Assembly: GCA_036835375.1 (NCBI GenBank)
Contig: DAITMB010000007.1
Location: 6,171-70,170 of the forward strand
Length of the DNA stretch: 64,000 bases
Reading direction: 5' to 3'
DNA from: JANQTF01 sp036835375
GTDB lineage: Bacteria > Bacteroidota > Bacteroidia > J057
The notes below the pieces were generated by a model that saw only the letters and a list, made by a program, of their open reading frames with translations, had not been told where the DNA came from and did no database searches. Each line of letters opens with the position of its first letter. Positions within the stretch are counted from its first letter, which is position 1. Shown here piece by piece: positions 53,682 through 63,317 of this stretch. The translations under genes were made by a program, and so were the position numbers.

Positions 53682-55388
53682 ATGAATCTTCGTGCAAGAA
53701 TATTTTCGTCTGTCAGCTTGCTGATTGGTCTCCTCCTGCCGGAGCTTCTCCCCGCGCAGGACAGGGTAACAGGACTTCCCTTTGCGACGCGTTCAGAGGT
53801 GATCGCGCAGCATGGCATAGCGGCGACGAGCCACCCATTGGCGACTCAGATTGCGCTGCGAGTTCTCCAGAAGGGTGGCAGTGCTGTGGACGCCGCGATT
53901 GCCGCCAATGCCGCTTTGGGACTCATGGAGCCTACCGGGTCGGGCATCGGAGGAGATCTTTTTGCCATCGTGTGGGACACCAAGACCAAGCAGCTTCACG
54001 GGCTCAATGCCTCTGGTCGCTCCCCCCAATCGCTTTCCCTTGCTTACTTTCGCGAGCAAGGGATTAGCACCATTCCTCCCCATGGTCCGCTGCCCGTGTC
54101 GGTTCCGGGTGCGGTAGATGGCTGGTTTGAGTTGCATAAAAAATTTGGGAAGCTGCCGATGGCTGAGCTGCTCGCGCCAGCCATCGCCTATGCACGCGAA
54201 GGGTTTCCTGTGACAGAGCTCATTTCGTTTTACCTCCAGGCTTCTGCCCGTCGCTTCCAGACATGGCCCAACTTCGCAGAAACCTACATGCCAGGTGGCC
54301 AAGCGCCAGGAAAGGGAGATATTTTCAGAAATCCGCGCCTCGCCGATACCTATCAATTGCTCGCCACTCAGGGAAGAGAAGCTTTTTATCAAGGGGTGAT
54401 CGCCGATAAAATCGATACGCACATGCGCAGCATTGGCGGATTTCTCAGCAAAGCCGATCTCGCAGCGCATCGCTCCGAATGGGTGGACCCGGTGTCCATC
54501 AACTATCGTGGCTACGACATCTGGGAGCTCCCTCCGAATGGACAAGGCATTGCTGCCCTACAGATTTTGCAGATTCTGGAAGGCTACGACATTGCCGCTA
54601 TGGGATTTGGCAGCGCAGCGTATATACACACCTTCACCGAAGCCAAAAAACTAGCTTTTGCGGATCGCCAACGCTTCTATGCCGATATGGACTTCGCAGA
54701 AGTGCCCCTAGAATGGCTGCTATCAGACGACTACGCTGCGGAGCGCCGTGCCATGATCCAGCCTCGCAAGGCAGCCCGAAGTGTAGAAGCTGGTGTGCTC
54801 AAGGAAGGAGACACGATATACCTGACTGTGGCGGACGAAGATGGCAACATGGTCTCCCTCATTCAGTCCAATTATCGGGGAATGGGTTCGGGCGTGGTAC
54901 CGGGAGATTTGGGCTTTATGCTTCAGGATCGCGGAGAAATGTTTTCGCTCGAAGATGGTCATGCCAATATCTATGCTCCTGGCAAACGCCCCTTTCATAC
55001 CATCATTCCAGCCTTCATTACCAAGGATGGCAACCCCTTCATGAGCTTCGGTGTCATGGGAGGCGGGATGCAGCCGCAAGGCCATGCACAGATCGTGGTC
55101 AACCTGATTGATTTTGGAATGAATGTCCAAGAGGCAGGAGATGCCCCGCGACTTTACCACGAAGGAGATGATGAATTCAACACCGAAAAAATGACCGACG
55201 GTGGCCTCCTGCACCTGGAATCGGGGTTTTCATACGATGTCATCCGGGAATTGCGCATGAGGGGCCACCAGATCGGATACTCCATCGGTGGATATGGAGG
55301 CTATCAAGCCATCATGTGGGATCAGGAAAGAAAGGTGTATCTCGGTGCTTCGGAATCTCGGAAGGACGGACAAGCAGCAGGATATTGA
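53682..55388 (+). CDS. ggt: Gamma-glutamyltransferase
   Basis: A 568-residue Ntn hydrolase precursor with signal peptide MNLRARIFSSVSLLIGLLL (cleavage near PAQ). EPTGSGIGGDLFAIVWD and the family's PVSVPGAVDGW are in the large subunit. The catalytic Thr that becomes the small-subunit N-terminus is in KEGDTIYLTVADEDGNMVSLIQSN. GSGVVPGDLGFMLQ follows. It hydrolyses glutathione and other gamma-glutamyl compounds in the periplasm. The ATG at 53682 opens the signal peptide. Confidence 0.93.
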   Translation: MNLRARIFSSVSLLIGLLLPELLPAQDRVTGLPFATRSEVIAQHGIAATSHPLATQIALRVLQKGGSAVDAAIAANAALGLMEPTGSGIGGDLFAIVWDTKTKQLHGLNASGRSPQSLSLAYFREQGISTIPPHGPLPVSVPGAVDGWFELHKKFGKLPMAELLAPAIAYAREGFPVTELISFYLQASARRFQTWPNFAETYMPGGQAPGKGDIFRNPRLADTYQLLATQGREAFYQGVIADKIDTHMRSIGGFLSKADLAAHRSEWVDPVSINYRGYDIWELPPNGQGIAALQILQILEGYDIAAMGFGSAAYIHTFTEAKKLAFADRQRFYADMDFAEVPLEWLLSDDYAAERRAMIQPRKAARSVEAGVLKEGDTIYLTVADEDGNMVSLIQSNYRGMGSGVVPGDLGFMLQDRGEMFSLEDGHANIYAPGKRPFHTIIPAFITKDGNPFMSFGVMGGGMQPQGHAQIVVNLIDFGMNVQEAGDAPRLYHEGDDEFNTEKMTDGGLLHLESGFSYDVIRELRMRGHQIGYSIGGYGGYQAIMWDQERKVYLGASESRKDGQAAGY

Positions 55389-55785
55389 TCCGAAATTCTC
55401 GAATGTCTTTCAGATCGACACGCTCGTACACACATTTCGGCACTTTGTACAAAATGAGGTAAAACAGTCGATGACTTTTTCCAGCTTGCATTCGTCCCTA
55501 CAGATCTAGACCATGAAATGCCTAATGCGGAACCAGAGGTCAGACAAGAATGAAGGGTTGAATGCCATCGCATGGAAATAAATTTCATTGTCGAGGCTCC
55601 CCCCGCCCTTCAGCGCAATCAAAAGCGCGACACGAATTATCTTGTCTGGCCTCCCTCATTACCCGCTCCTATCACCCGCTACGGTCCTGGACATTTTCTT
55701 CAGCGACTTCTCCTTTTCTTTTTCTCTTCTTGATCCCTTTTGTCCACTCCTTGTCTTGCCTGAAATAAATCGAGAGATTTGAGGC
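55389..55785. other. Intergenic region
   Basis: 397 nt between ggt and the FAD oxidoreductase on the same strand. No promoter consensus, terminator or gene was recognised. Confidence 0.35.
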
Positions 55786-56931
55786 ATGTCACTGAGCTTT
55801 TGGGAACAACAACACTGGTTGGTGCCCGCCGACCTCATCGTGGTGGGTGGAGGCCTCACAGGCATACAAGCCGCCATTCACGCCAAGACCCTCTTTCCCC
55901 GCTGGCGGATTCTCGTCTTGGAGGCTGGGGCACTCCCCTCGGGGGCTTCCACCAAAAACGCGGGGTTTGCTTGTATCGGAAGCCTTTCCGAGTTGATGGA
56001 GGACGTGGCCACGCTGGGCTTGGATCAGACGGTGTCGCTGATGCTGCGCCGCTATCGCGGGCTGATCATGCTGCGCGAACAAGTCGGAGATGCTGCGCTA
56101 AACTATCGCCACACAGGCGGCCACGAATTATTTCGCTTCGGAGAAGAGGCGCGCCTAGATGCTTCTCTCGAGATCATGGATGCCGTAAACGAAGCTTTCG
56201 GCCAGGCCAGCGGTGAACAAGCTATTTTTACACAGATGAACCATACGCTGCTGGGATTCCGCGACATACTTGGTTGCATCAGCACAAGGATAGAAGGTCA
56301 GCTGGATCCCGGCGCGATGATCAAAGCGCTCACTGTGCAAGCACATGCCCTAGGGATAGACATTCACACGGGCTGGAAAGTCGCTAGCCTTCTACCAAAT
56401 GGTTCCCACATCAGCGTGGAATTGGCTGAGCTGGGCAGCCTCCGCGCGGAGCATGTGCTCGTGGCCACCAATGGATTTGCCCGCCATTTGGTCCCACATT
56501 TGCCGCTGAGACCCGTGCGCAATCAGGTGATACTCACCGACGACATTCCTTCCCTCGCCTGGGAAGGCAATTTTCACTATGATCGGGGCTACGTGTATGC
56601 GCGTAACGTCGGTCGAAGGGTGTTGATCGGCGGATTTCGTCACTTCGGAGGTCCCGAAGAAGAGACTGAGGAATTTGGGCTGAGCGACACCATCCAGGAG
56701 CATCTGGAGCGCTTTCTGAAAGAAGTCATTCTTCCTGATCAAGCATTTCGCATCAGTCATCGATGGAGCGGAATCCTCGGAGTGGGCGACAAGCGTGATC
56801 CTATCATAGAAGAAGTTGCGCCTCAACTCTGGGTGGCGGTGCGTTTTGGCGGAATGGGTGTTGCCCTTTCCACTTTGGTCGCCCGAAGTGCGATTGAGCA
56901 AATGACAGCTCGCAATCCCCGGCCCGAATAA
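55786..56931 (+). CDS. FAD-dependent oxidoreductase (DAO family)
   Basis: A 381-residue flavoprotein of the D-amino-acid oxidase/glycine oxidase superfamily. ADLIVVGGGLTGIQAAIHAK is the dinucleotide-binding GxGxxG motif. Residues 45-65 have LEAGALPSGASTKNAGFAC, as in small-molecule amine oxidases. The C-terminal WVAVRFGGMGVALSTLVA contacts FAD. The substrate is unknown. The next gene (class V aminotransferase, 222 nt) and upstream ggt suggest amino-compound metabolism, but there is no strong operon evidence. Confidence 0.85.
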   Translation: MSLSFWEQQHWLVPADLIVVGGGLTGIQAAIHAKTLFPRWRILVLEAGALPSGASTKNAGFACIGSLSELMEDVATLGLDQTVSLMLRRYRGLIMLREQVGDAALNYRHTGGHELFRFGEEARLDASLEIMDAVNEAFGQASGEQAIFTQMNHTLLGFRDILGCISTRIEGQLDPGAMIKALTVQAHALGIDIHTGWKVASLLPNGSHISVELAELGSLRAEHVLVATNGFARHLVPHLPLRPVRNQVILTDDIPSLAWEGNFHYDRGYVYARNVGRRVLIGGFRHFGGPEEETEEFGLSDTIQEHLERFLKEVILPDQAFRISHRWSGILGVGDKRDPIIEEVAPQLWVAVRFGGMGVALSTLVARSAIEQMTARNPRPE

Positions 56932-57153
56932 TTCTTTCGTTCGCAAAATGTAGAGTGAGCATTACGGGGAAAAATCAAGGAAAACCAACGTATGTCATTT
57001 TCTCCCTCTCCTGATATGCCAGGCATGAAGACCGAACGCTGAGCGAGATTGCTCTGGATTCTATTCATTTAACACCTAGATACTGGCTCGCAGCAACTTC
57101 TTTTTATCAGATCTTGATTTCCTTTTTCTAATTCATCTCCTACCTTTTTCCTC

Positions 57154-58341
57154 GTGACCAGACAAGACATAGACACACACAGAAACAACTGTCCGGGCAT
57201 TCCTCAGACCATTCACTTTAACAACGCTGGCTCAAGTCTGCCACCTCGCTCCGTGTTGCAAGCAAGTATCGACTATCTGGAGGAAGAAGCGCGGGTAGGC
57301 GGATATGAATTGATGGTGGATCGGGCAGCAGATTTGCAGCAGGTTTACGCCTCGGTAGCTACTATGATTGGGGCAAAACCGAGCGAGATCGCCCTCTGCG
57401 AAAGTGCGACTGATGGCTGGTATCGCGCCCTGCACAGCATCGATTGGGAGCTTGGAGATGAAATCCTCATTTCGAGGGCAGAGTATGGTCCCAATGTGCT
57501 GGCCTATTTGGCTTTGAAGGAGCAACGTGGGGTGACTTTTCGGCTAATCCCTGACGACGCGACTGGCGCTATTGATCTGGAAGCGCTGGAATCTGCTATT
57601 GGCCCACAAACCAAACTCATCGCCCTGAGCCACATGCCCACGCATGGCGGCTTGGTGAATCCTGCCGCAGCGGTGGGCACCATCGCCCAGAGGCACGGGG
57701 TGCTATACTTGCTGGACGCTTGCCAAGCGGTCGGTCAAATTCCCCTTTCGGTGGAGGAACTATCCTGCGATTTTTTGGCAGCGACAGGCAGAAAATTTCT
57801 CCGAGGACCGCGTGGAACGGGTTTTTTGTATGTAAGGACCAAGGCTCTGCCCCTCTTGAGACCACCTCGACCCGACCTTTGGTCGGCACATTGGACGGGT
57901 CCAGAGAGCTATGAATGGGAAGTAGGCGCACGCCGCTTTGAGAATTTCGAGTTCAGTCGTGCGCTCCGGCTGGGCTTGGGCGCTGCAGCGCAATATTACC
58001 TTGACGCAGGCCCAGAAGCCATCTGGCTTCGCATTCAGTCATTGGCAGAACGTCTTCGAAGAGGCCTGGCCGCTATTCCACAAGTGACCCTGGAAGACAA
58101 AGGTCATGTGTTGAGTGGGATTGTGACGTTTACCGTGGCGGGGCAGGATCCTGACGACCTACATCGTCAACTCTTACACAGAAAGCTACAGCTCTCAGTG
58201 AGTCGCGCACAGGGAGCATGGCTCGACATGCCCAGTCGTGGGTTAGACAAGTTGCTCCGCGCATCGGTTCACTATTTTTTGCTAGAAGAGGAAGTAGATT
58301 TCCTCATCGAAAGCATTGGAGAACTAGCGAAAGAAAAATAG
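57154..58341 (+). CDS. Class V aminotransferase family protein
   Basis: A 395-residue fold-type I PLP enzyme starting at a GTG (57154). HFNNAGSSLPPRSVLQ, ESATDGWYRAL and SHMPTHGGLVNPAAAVG fit the class V family, with Asp in LLDACQAVG and the PLP Lys in AATGRKFLRGPRGTGFLY. The group includes cysteine desulfurases and epimerase-like enzymes; the Cys loop of desulfurases is not evident, so an aminotransferase or racemase-type role is more likely. Confidence 0.85.
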   Translation: MTRQDIDTHRNNCPGIPQTIHFNNAGSSLPPRSVLQASIDYLEEEARVGGYELMVDRAADLQQVYASVATMIGAKPSEIALCESATDGWYRALHSIDWELGDEILISRAEYGPNVLAYLALKEQRGVTFRLIPDDATGAIDLEALESAIGPQTKLIALSHMPTHGGLVNPAAAVGTIAQRHGVLYLLDACQAVGQIPLSVEELSCDFLAATGRKFLRGPRGTGFLYVRTKALPLLRPPRPDLWSAHWTGPESYEWEVGARRFENFEFSRALRLGLGAAAQYYLDAGPEAIWLRIQSLAERLRRGLAAIPQVTLEDKGHVLSGIVTFTVAGQDPDDLHRQLLHRKLQLSVSRAQGAWLDMPSRGLDKLLRASVHYFLLEEEVDFLIESIGELAKEK

Positions 58342-58354
58342 AGGAGGCAATGGA

Positions 58355-59014
58355 TTAACCCGGTGGAAAAGCCCGCACAAGCGAAGTATTGATAGCGTAG
58401 AGGATCACTTCTGAGGCGGTCTTGACACCCAGCTTGCGCATGATATTTTTTCTATGGGTATAGACCGTATGGACGCTCAGGCTAAGATGATCGGCAATGT
58501 CATTGGTGGAAGACCCTTCGGCCATGAGGCGAACAATCTCGGTCTCGCGCTGGGTAAGATTCGCAGGTTCGCAGGCGCCGTCCTCTTCTTTGCTGTCGTG
58601 GTGTCGCTCCAGGATGATGTCAAGGACTTTTCCGCAAAAAAACTTTTCGTCTTTGCTGATGGCATGGATGGCACCCAGGATTTCCGTCTCGTCGCACTCT
58701 TTGAGCAGGAAGCCTTTGGCACCATAGCCGAGGACCTGCATGACTTTGTGTTTGTCGAGGTTGGAGGAAATGATTAGCATACTCGCCTTGGGGGCCAGCA
58801 TCGCAATTGCTTTTACATCTTCAATGGAGAAGGCGTGGTTGGGGGCAAAGTAGTCGAAAATGACGATGTCGGGCTGTACAAGTGGCAGCATGTGGAACAG
58901 CTCTTGCCTGTGAGCAGCTTCTCCAGCCACTCGAAAGTTGGCATGTCCCATGAGAACAGCTTTGAGCCCTTCCCTCACCAAAAACGCAGAATCAGCTACT
59001 AGTATATTGAGCAT
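58355..59014 (-). CDS. LuxR/NarL-type response regulator
   Basis: A 219-residue regulator. The receiver domain (1-120) has Asp54 in IVIFDYF, while the usual acidic pair is reduced to one Asp (LVADSAF). Lys near 103 is in GAKGFLLKECD. The C-terminal LuxR helix-turn-helix is LTQRETEIVRLMAEGSSTNDIADHLSLSVHTVYTHRKNIMRKLGVK. It would bind DNA when phosphorylated. No cognate kinase gene is in the window. Confidence 0.92.
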   Translation of the reverse strand: MLNILVADSAFLVREGLKAVLMGHANFRVAGEAAHRQELFHMLPLVQPDIVIFDYFAPNHAFSIEDVKAIAMLAPKASMLIISSNLDKHKVMQVLGYGAKGFLLKECDETEILGAIHAISKDEKFFCGKVLDIILERHHDSKEEDGACEPANLTQRETEIVRLMAEGSSTNDIADHLSLSVHTVYTHRKNIMRKLGVKTASEVILYAINTSLVRAFPPG

Positions 59015-59480
59015 GTGTCATTTTTCCAATACAAATTAACCCATTCGCAGGCTGTCTGCCAAATGAATCTTTGGCGAGCGCAAGCGGAGAAGGCTGTCAG
59101 TCACCATCCATGAGCGCTGTGGAAGCAAAGTAATTTTCCTTGAGAAGCGCAAGCAGCATTGCCGCTCAACACAAGATCTTGCCGAAGCCATTGACTTTTT
59201 TGTAAGTTCTGTTGAAGATGACCAGCAAACATTTGCAGAATTTGCCAGAATCTTCGCTAGAAATTTGCGACTAGAAGTGCTTTTTTACATTGAGGAATCT
59301 GCTCAACCACCGGCTCCCAAATTCATTCTTCCCTTTTGCCTGAGAGAGGTTTTTGCCTGTAACTTTAGAATTGATCCTATATAACTCAAATCTGAACCCC
59401 TTTGTTCATCCACCGCATCTGATCCTTCATTTCCTGTTTACCTTCTATTCATCTCCCCTTTCGTCCATCAATTTGCCCCT
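59015..59480. other. Divergent intergenic region
   Basis: 466 nt between the leftward regulator and rightward rpe. TAACTTTA near 59359-59366 is one base from the -7 consensus for rpe. No gene or confirmed RNA element seen. Confidence 0.4.
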
Positions 59481-60143
59481 ATGTCATCTGTGCTTGTAGC
59501 CCCTTCGATCCTCGCTGCTGACTTTTCCCGCCTTCACGAAGCGATCTCGATCATTGACAGTTCATCTGCGGACTGGGTGCATATTGATGTAATGGATGGC
59601 CAATTTGTACCAAATATTTCCTTTGGAATGCCGATCATCCATGCCATACGGCCCTTGACCAAGAAGGCATTCGACGTACACTTGATGATCGCGGATCCAC
59701 ACCGTTATCTCCAGGCATTTCAAATGGCGGGTGCCGATCGGATCACAGTGCACTACGAAGCCTGCCTGCACCTCGACCGGACCCTCTCGGCCATTCGTGA
59801 ATTAGGCCTCCAAAATGGTGTGGCAATGAATCCTCACACACCCGTTTCCTTGTTGCGCCACCTTCTGCCTTCGATCGACTTGGTCCTCATTATGTCGGTG
59901 AACCCAGGCTATGGCGGCCAGTCTTTTTTGCCCTATTCACTCGACAAAGTAGCTGAGCTTCGCGCTGAAATCGATCGTCAAGGACTTCCTACCCTCATTG
60001 AGGTGGATGGCGGGGTGAATGAAGACACCGGAAAACGGCTCGTGGCTGCTGGTGTGGATGTGCTCGTGGCAGGGAGCCACGTATTTGGCAGCACCGATCC
60101 TGAAGAAACGATTCGGCACTTGAAAAGACTACACCGCGCTTAG
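59481..60143 (+). CDS. rpe: Ribulose-phosphate 3-epimerase
   Basis: A 220-residue TIM-barrel enzyme interconverting ribulose 5-phosphate and xylulose 5-phosphate. APSILAADFSRL, WVHIDVMDGQFVPNISFG, HLMIADPHRY, VMSVNPGYGGQSF-like and EVDGGVNEDTGKRL supply metal ligands and phosphate-binding residues. It belongs to the pentose phosphate pathway. The start ATG at 59481 opens the conserved N-terminus. Confidence 0.96.
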   Translation: MSSVLVAPSILAADFSRLHEAISIIDSSSADWVHIDVMDGQFVPNISFGMPIIHAIRPLTKKAFDVHLMIADPHRYLQAFQMAGADRITVHYEACLHLDRTLSAIRELGLQNGVAMNPHTPVSLLRHLLPSIDLVLIMSVNPGYGGQSFLPYSLDKVAELRAEIDRQGLPTLIEVDGGVNEDTGKRLVAAGVDVLVAGSHVFGSTDPEETIRHLKRLHRA

Positions 60144-60409
60144 TAAAAATGAGCAGTTTGAGCGTCTATCCTATTGTTACACATTCATTTTGCCATTGCG
60201 GAGGAAAAAGTATCATCACAGATCACAACAAATTGAAAGATTCACCGGTTGGAATAACAAGTGTTAGAACTTTCCTATATTTAAAGACATCTATTTCAGC
60301 ACTCAGCGCGTTATTGTAGCTGAATGATTGTTGAATCAAAAAGGAACAGCACGCAAAGGCCTCTCAACAATCGAGTCACTCCCCCTAGAACTACTAAGCC
60401 CGACCCCAG

Positions 60410-60814
60410 ATGGATCCCTTACTGCTACTTCTTAGTTCCCTGATCCTGCTACACGGGGGTCTCCTGATCGTGGGACTCACCCACTTGCATCAGGCCCAAA
60501 AAAATCTGCCTGCCATCTTTGCTGCGGGTCTGCTGATCAGCATGATGGTGCTTGCCATGATGTTTGGTCGCTGGGACATTCTTCTCCTCTCTTTTGTGGT
60601 GTATCGGGCGTGGATCATGCTGGAGTCGCTGTTGCTTCAAGGCAAAATCACCAGCTCTGCGCTGGCGCTTGCTCCCATCAACCTCATCTCTATCAGTGGT
60701 GCACTTGTGGCATATTTCTCTGGAATCTGGATGATTTTTGGGTTCACGTATCTTTTTCATTGGACAATGACCTTGATCATGGGCAGAAGATTATTCGCTC
60801 GATTTTCTTCCTGA
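60410..60814 (+). CDS. Small four-helix membrane protein
   Basis: A 134-residue hydrophobic protein with about four helices (residues 2-22, 33-52, 56-75, 85-115). The start MDPLLLLLSSLILLHGGLL lies 266 nt after rpe. It has no recognised motif. A terminator 180 nt after the stop supports an expressed unit. Function unknown. Confidence 0.5.
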   Translation: MDPLLLLLSSLILLHGGLLIVGLTHLHQAQKNLPAIFAAGLLISMMVLAMMFGRWDILLLSFVVYRAWIMLESLLLQGKITSSALALAPINLISISGALVAYFSGIWMIFGFTYLFHWTMTLIMGRRLFARFSS

Positions 60815-60992
60815 CGATATTGGCAGCACTTCCCCTCAACTTAGGATCATTTTGGAAACCTAAGCTGGATCAACCTCGCTCATACCTATGATCCTTGTCA
60901 AAAAAGAATGTGAGTGATTCCCACTCAGCGTTGTTTTTTCTCAAAAAATTTAAAATTTACTCGATTCACTTTCAGGGAAATAGCCGCTTGTG

Positions 60993-61016
60993 CCGCCGAC
61001 GGGCGGATTTTTTTTT
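60993..61016 (+). terminator. Rho-independent terminator
   Basis: A short G+C stem (CCGCC at 60993-60997 with GGCGG at 61002-61006) followed by A and nine U residues (61008-61016). It ends the upstream unit before the tRNA-Gly promoter. Confidence 0.7.
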
Positions 61017-61047
61017 ACTTTTTTTTGCTCCTCTCTGAATCATTCCT

Positions 61048-61055
61048 CACCTTTG
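61048..61055 (+). promoter_or_regulatory. Promoter -7-like element (CACCTTTG) of tRNA-Gly
   Basis: TTTG, 20 nt, then CACCTTTG (first base C instead of T). Lies 14 nt upstream of the tRNA. Confidence 0.65.
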
Positions 61056-61068
61056 TGTCCGCTCTTAA

Positions 61069-61141
<73 letters not shown>

Positions 61142-61146
61142 CACAC

Positions 61147-61178
61147 ATAAGGAAGTCCTCGGACTTCCTTATTTTTTT
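61147..61178 (+). terminator. Terminator of tRNA-Gly
   Basis: A 12-bp inverted repeat (61147-61158 with 61161-61172; AAGGAAGTCC arm) ending in seven U residues. It stops the tRNA transcript 5 nt after its end and 65 nt before folK. Confidence 0.85.
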
Positions 61179-61242
61179 AAGTGAACATCAGCATCCGGGT
61201 CCACTGGTTGAGTCCTACTGCCAAAATCCATCTCGCTTCCCC

Positions 61243-61758
61243 ATGATCTACCTGGGTATCGGTTCCAATCTGGGCGATCGCCTGGCAACCATGACAGCGG
61301 CGGTGGCTTCCCTTGAGAAGCATGGCGTGGAGTTACTCGCAGCTTCTCCCCTTTTTGAGACACCAGCCTGGGGAGGCAGCGCGGAAGGACCTTTTCTGAA
61401 CGCGGTGTTGGAAGTGGGATTTTTGGGAAGCGCGCCAGCATTGCTGGATCTATTGCTGGAAGTAGAGGACGCCTTGGGCCGAGTACGCGAAAAACACTGG
61501 GGAAACCGCAACATCGACCTGGACCTGCTCGAATTTCACCGCGAAGTGTGGGACCATCCACGACTTCGCCTGCCGCATCCGGACTATCCTCAACGCGCAT
61601 TTGTGGTGGCACCTTTTGCGGCATTTCGTCCAAGCTTTATTCCCACTGGGCTAGACCGCACCTTGGAGGAATGCCTTCAGGGACTTTCTCTGGAAGGAAT
61701 AACCCTTCTCGGGTCTTGGGACTCCCTTGGCCAGCGGGACAGCGTAACCCCTGCGTAA
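61243..61758 (+). CDS. folK: 2-amino-4-hydroxy-6-hydroxymethyldihydropteridine diphosphokinase
   Basis: A 171-residue HPPK that pyrophosphorylates hydroxymethyldihydropterin in folate synthesis. IYLGIGSNLGDR, EGPFLNAVLEV, REKHWGNRNIDLDLLEF and LPHPDYPQRAFVVAPFA are the family motifs. The start at 61243 (MIYLGIGS) is chosen because the frame opens upstream inside tRNA-Gly. It is far from folA in this window. Confidence 0.95.
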   Translation: MIYLGIGSNLGDRLATMTAAVASLEKHGVELLAASPLFETPAWGGSAEGPFLNAVLEVGFLGSAPALLDLLLEVEDALGRVREKHWGNRNIDLDLLEFHREVWDHPRLRLPHPDYPQRAFVVAPFAAFRPSFIPTGLDRTLEECLQGLSLEGITLLGSWDSLGQRDSVTPA

Positions 61759-61785
61759 TCCTGCGCTATCAATTTCAACTTTGTT

Positions 61786-62631
61786 ATGACGCTTCTGCTC
61801 CGATTCTACCGATGGATCCAATGGCTGAGTCTCGACGTGGTGATCGGAGCGGTGGCTTCAGGAGCAATGGTGGCACGCTGGCTTGAGGTCGCCATGCCGA
61901 TGAGTTGGTGGGTGGCGTTGCCGATGAGCGTGTGGGTGTTGTACACGGCCGACCATCTGCTGGATGCCTACCGACTGGGTGACCGGGCCACAACGGATCG
62001 GCATCGGTTTCACACGAAATATTTTTATCCTCTCGCCTTTGCGTGGGTCGTCAGCTTTCTCTTTTGCGCTGGGGTTCTGCCGTTTTGGGTGCCGATGTCG
62101 CTTGTGTGGCTAGGCGTGGGGGTAGGACTCCTTGCGATGGCGCATCTCGGCTTAGTGTGGTGGATTCGCGACCGAATTGCTCCCTGGCATGCCAAGGAGC
62201 TTGGCGTGGCGATCGTATATACCACTGGCGTGTGGGGCGGACCGCTGGTGATTGCGCAGCCTGGGTGGAGTCCATGGATCCTCCTCCCTTTGGTTCAGTT
62301 TGCTTGCCTAGCTTTGATCAATTTGCTGATATTTGCTTGGTACGAACAGGAAATTGACGGAAAAGACGGTGCGACTTCCTGGGTGCGGGGACTCGGTCCT
62401 GAGAGAAGTCGGTTGTTCATGAAGTGCTTAATTATTGGCAACGTTCTGTTATCTGGCATAGCCATTTGGGGCCACAGTAAGCCGCTAGACATAGCCCTTC
62501 AGGCCACGTTGATGCCCATGCTTCTTTTGTTGGCTTGGATATTATTTGACCAAACAAGATTTGGACCTCACGACCGCTATCGACTATTTGCAGATGCGGC
62601 GTTCATCCTTCCGATCTGGGCTTTGCTGTGA
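61786..62631 (+). CDS. UbiA-like membrane protein
   Basis: A 281-residue protein with about eight hydrophobic segments. An Asp-rich segment near residues 54-74 (TADHLLDAYRLGDRATTDR) resembles the aspartate motif of UbiA-superfamily prenyltransferases, and FAWYEQEIDGKDG in the middle might be the second acidic motif. Both are weak, so the assignment is tentative. It starts 27 nt after folK and could be co-transcribed. Confidence 0.5.
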   Translation: MTLLLRFYRWIQWLSLDVVIGAVASGAMVARWLEVAMPMSWWVALPMSVWVLYTADHLLDAYRLGDRATTDRHRFHTKYFYPLAFAWVVSFLFCAGVLPFWVPMSLVWLGVGVGLLAMAHLGLVWWIRDRIAPWHAKELGVAIVYTTGVWGGPLVIAQPGWSPWILLPLVQFACLALINLLIFAWYEQEIDGKDGATSWVRGLGPERSRLFMKCLIIGNVLLSGIAIWGHSKPLDIALQATLMPMLLLLAWILFDQTRFGPHDRYRLFADAAFILPIWALL

Positions 62632-62659
62632 AAATTTGACCTTAACGCCAAAGTATCCA

Positions 62660-63277
62660 TCAACCTACATTCAGTTCATCCTTGATGTCGCATAGGAGCT
62701 CTACGGCATACGTCGCCCGCTTGACTTGCTCCTGATCGTTGAGAAATCCGGAGAATACAAAGGCGAGTTCCTCGTCTTCGATGTAGCAAACCCCTGCAGG
62801 GATTCCCTTGAAGGCTTTGTGAATGCTAATTTTGACGTTTTCAGAAAGAATAATTCCAGAAAACAACAGGTCATTGCTCTGAATGTGCATCCATGATGCC
62901 AAGTCATGAGCCACAGCATCTGCACGGCCTACCTGCACAAGTGCTTCCAGCGCTGAATGGCTTGGATCTTTGCGGCTGATGCGAATCATTTTGCGCAGCG
63001 GATTCACCATTGGAATGTGAATCTTAGTGTGCCAGGCAGGAACTTTGGCTCCAGGAAAAGCGAGATTCACGGGTTCAACTCTCAGGGAATATCCTCTATG
63101 CAAACCAAAAATTGCGTAATCTTTGGGGTCAGCGAAGGCGATTTCCAGACCCAATTGCTTGGCCAGCTGTTGATGGGTATGTTCCAAATCCCGAAATCGT
63201 CGATTGCGAGTGACCCCAATGGCAATACTTCCGAGGGCGATGATTGAAAACAAGAGAATAAACCAAATTGTATCCAT
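62660..63277 (-). CDS. Membrane-anchored protein of unknown function
   Basis: A 205-residue protein beginning with a single membrane helix (WFILLFSIIALGSIAIGV) and then a soluble alpha/beta domain. No known motif was recognised. The start ATG at 63277 is supported by an exact promoter (63306-63299) only 22 nt upstream; an in-frame ATG at 63361 lies before that promoter. It is divergent from the hydrolase gene. Confidence 0.55.
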   Translation of the reverse strand: MDTIWFILLFSIIALGSIAIGVTRNRRFRDLEHTHQQLAKQLGLEIAFADPKDYAIFGLHRGYSLRVEPVNLAFPGAKVPAWHTKIHIPMVNPLRKMIRISRKDPSHSALEALVQVGRADAVAHDLASWMHIQSNDLLFSGIILSENVKISIHKAFKGIPAGVCYIEDEELAFVFSGFLNDQEQVKRATYAVELLCDIKDELNVG

Positions 63278-63298
63278 TCGGGTCAGATGATTGCGGCT

Positions 63299-63306
63299 CA
63301 AAAGTA
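63299..63306 (-). promoter_or_regulatory. Promoter -7 element (TACTTTTG) for the membrane-anchored protein gene
   Basis: Minus strand: TTTG, 19 nt, TACTTTTG. It overlaps the 5' region of the divergent hydrolase gene. Confidence 0.75.
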
Positions 63307-63317
63307 GATCAGAAGTG

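Noticed and set aside
59330..59370. CCTGAGAG sequence resembling a TPP or glycine riboswitch piece
   Set aside because: No paired arms or other conserved segments; the downstream gene is rpe, which is not a known target.
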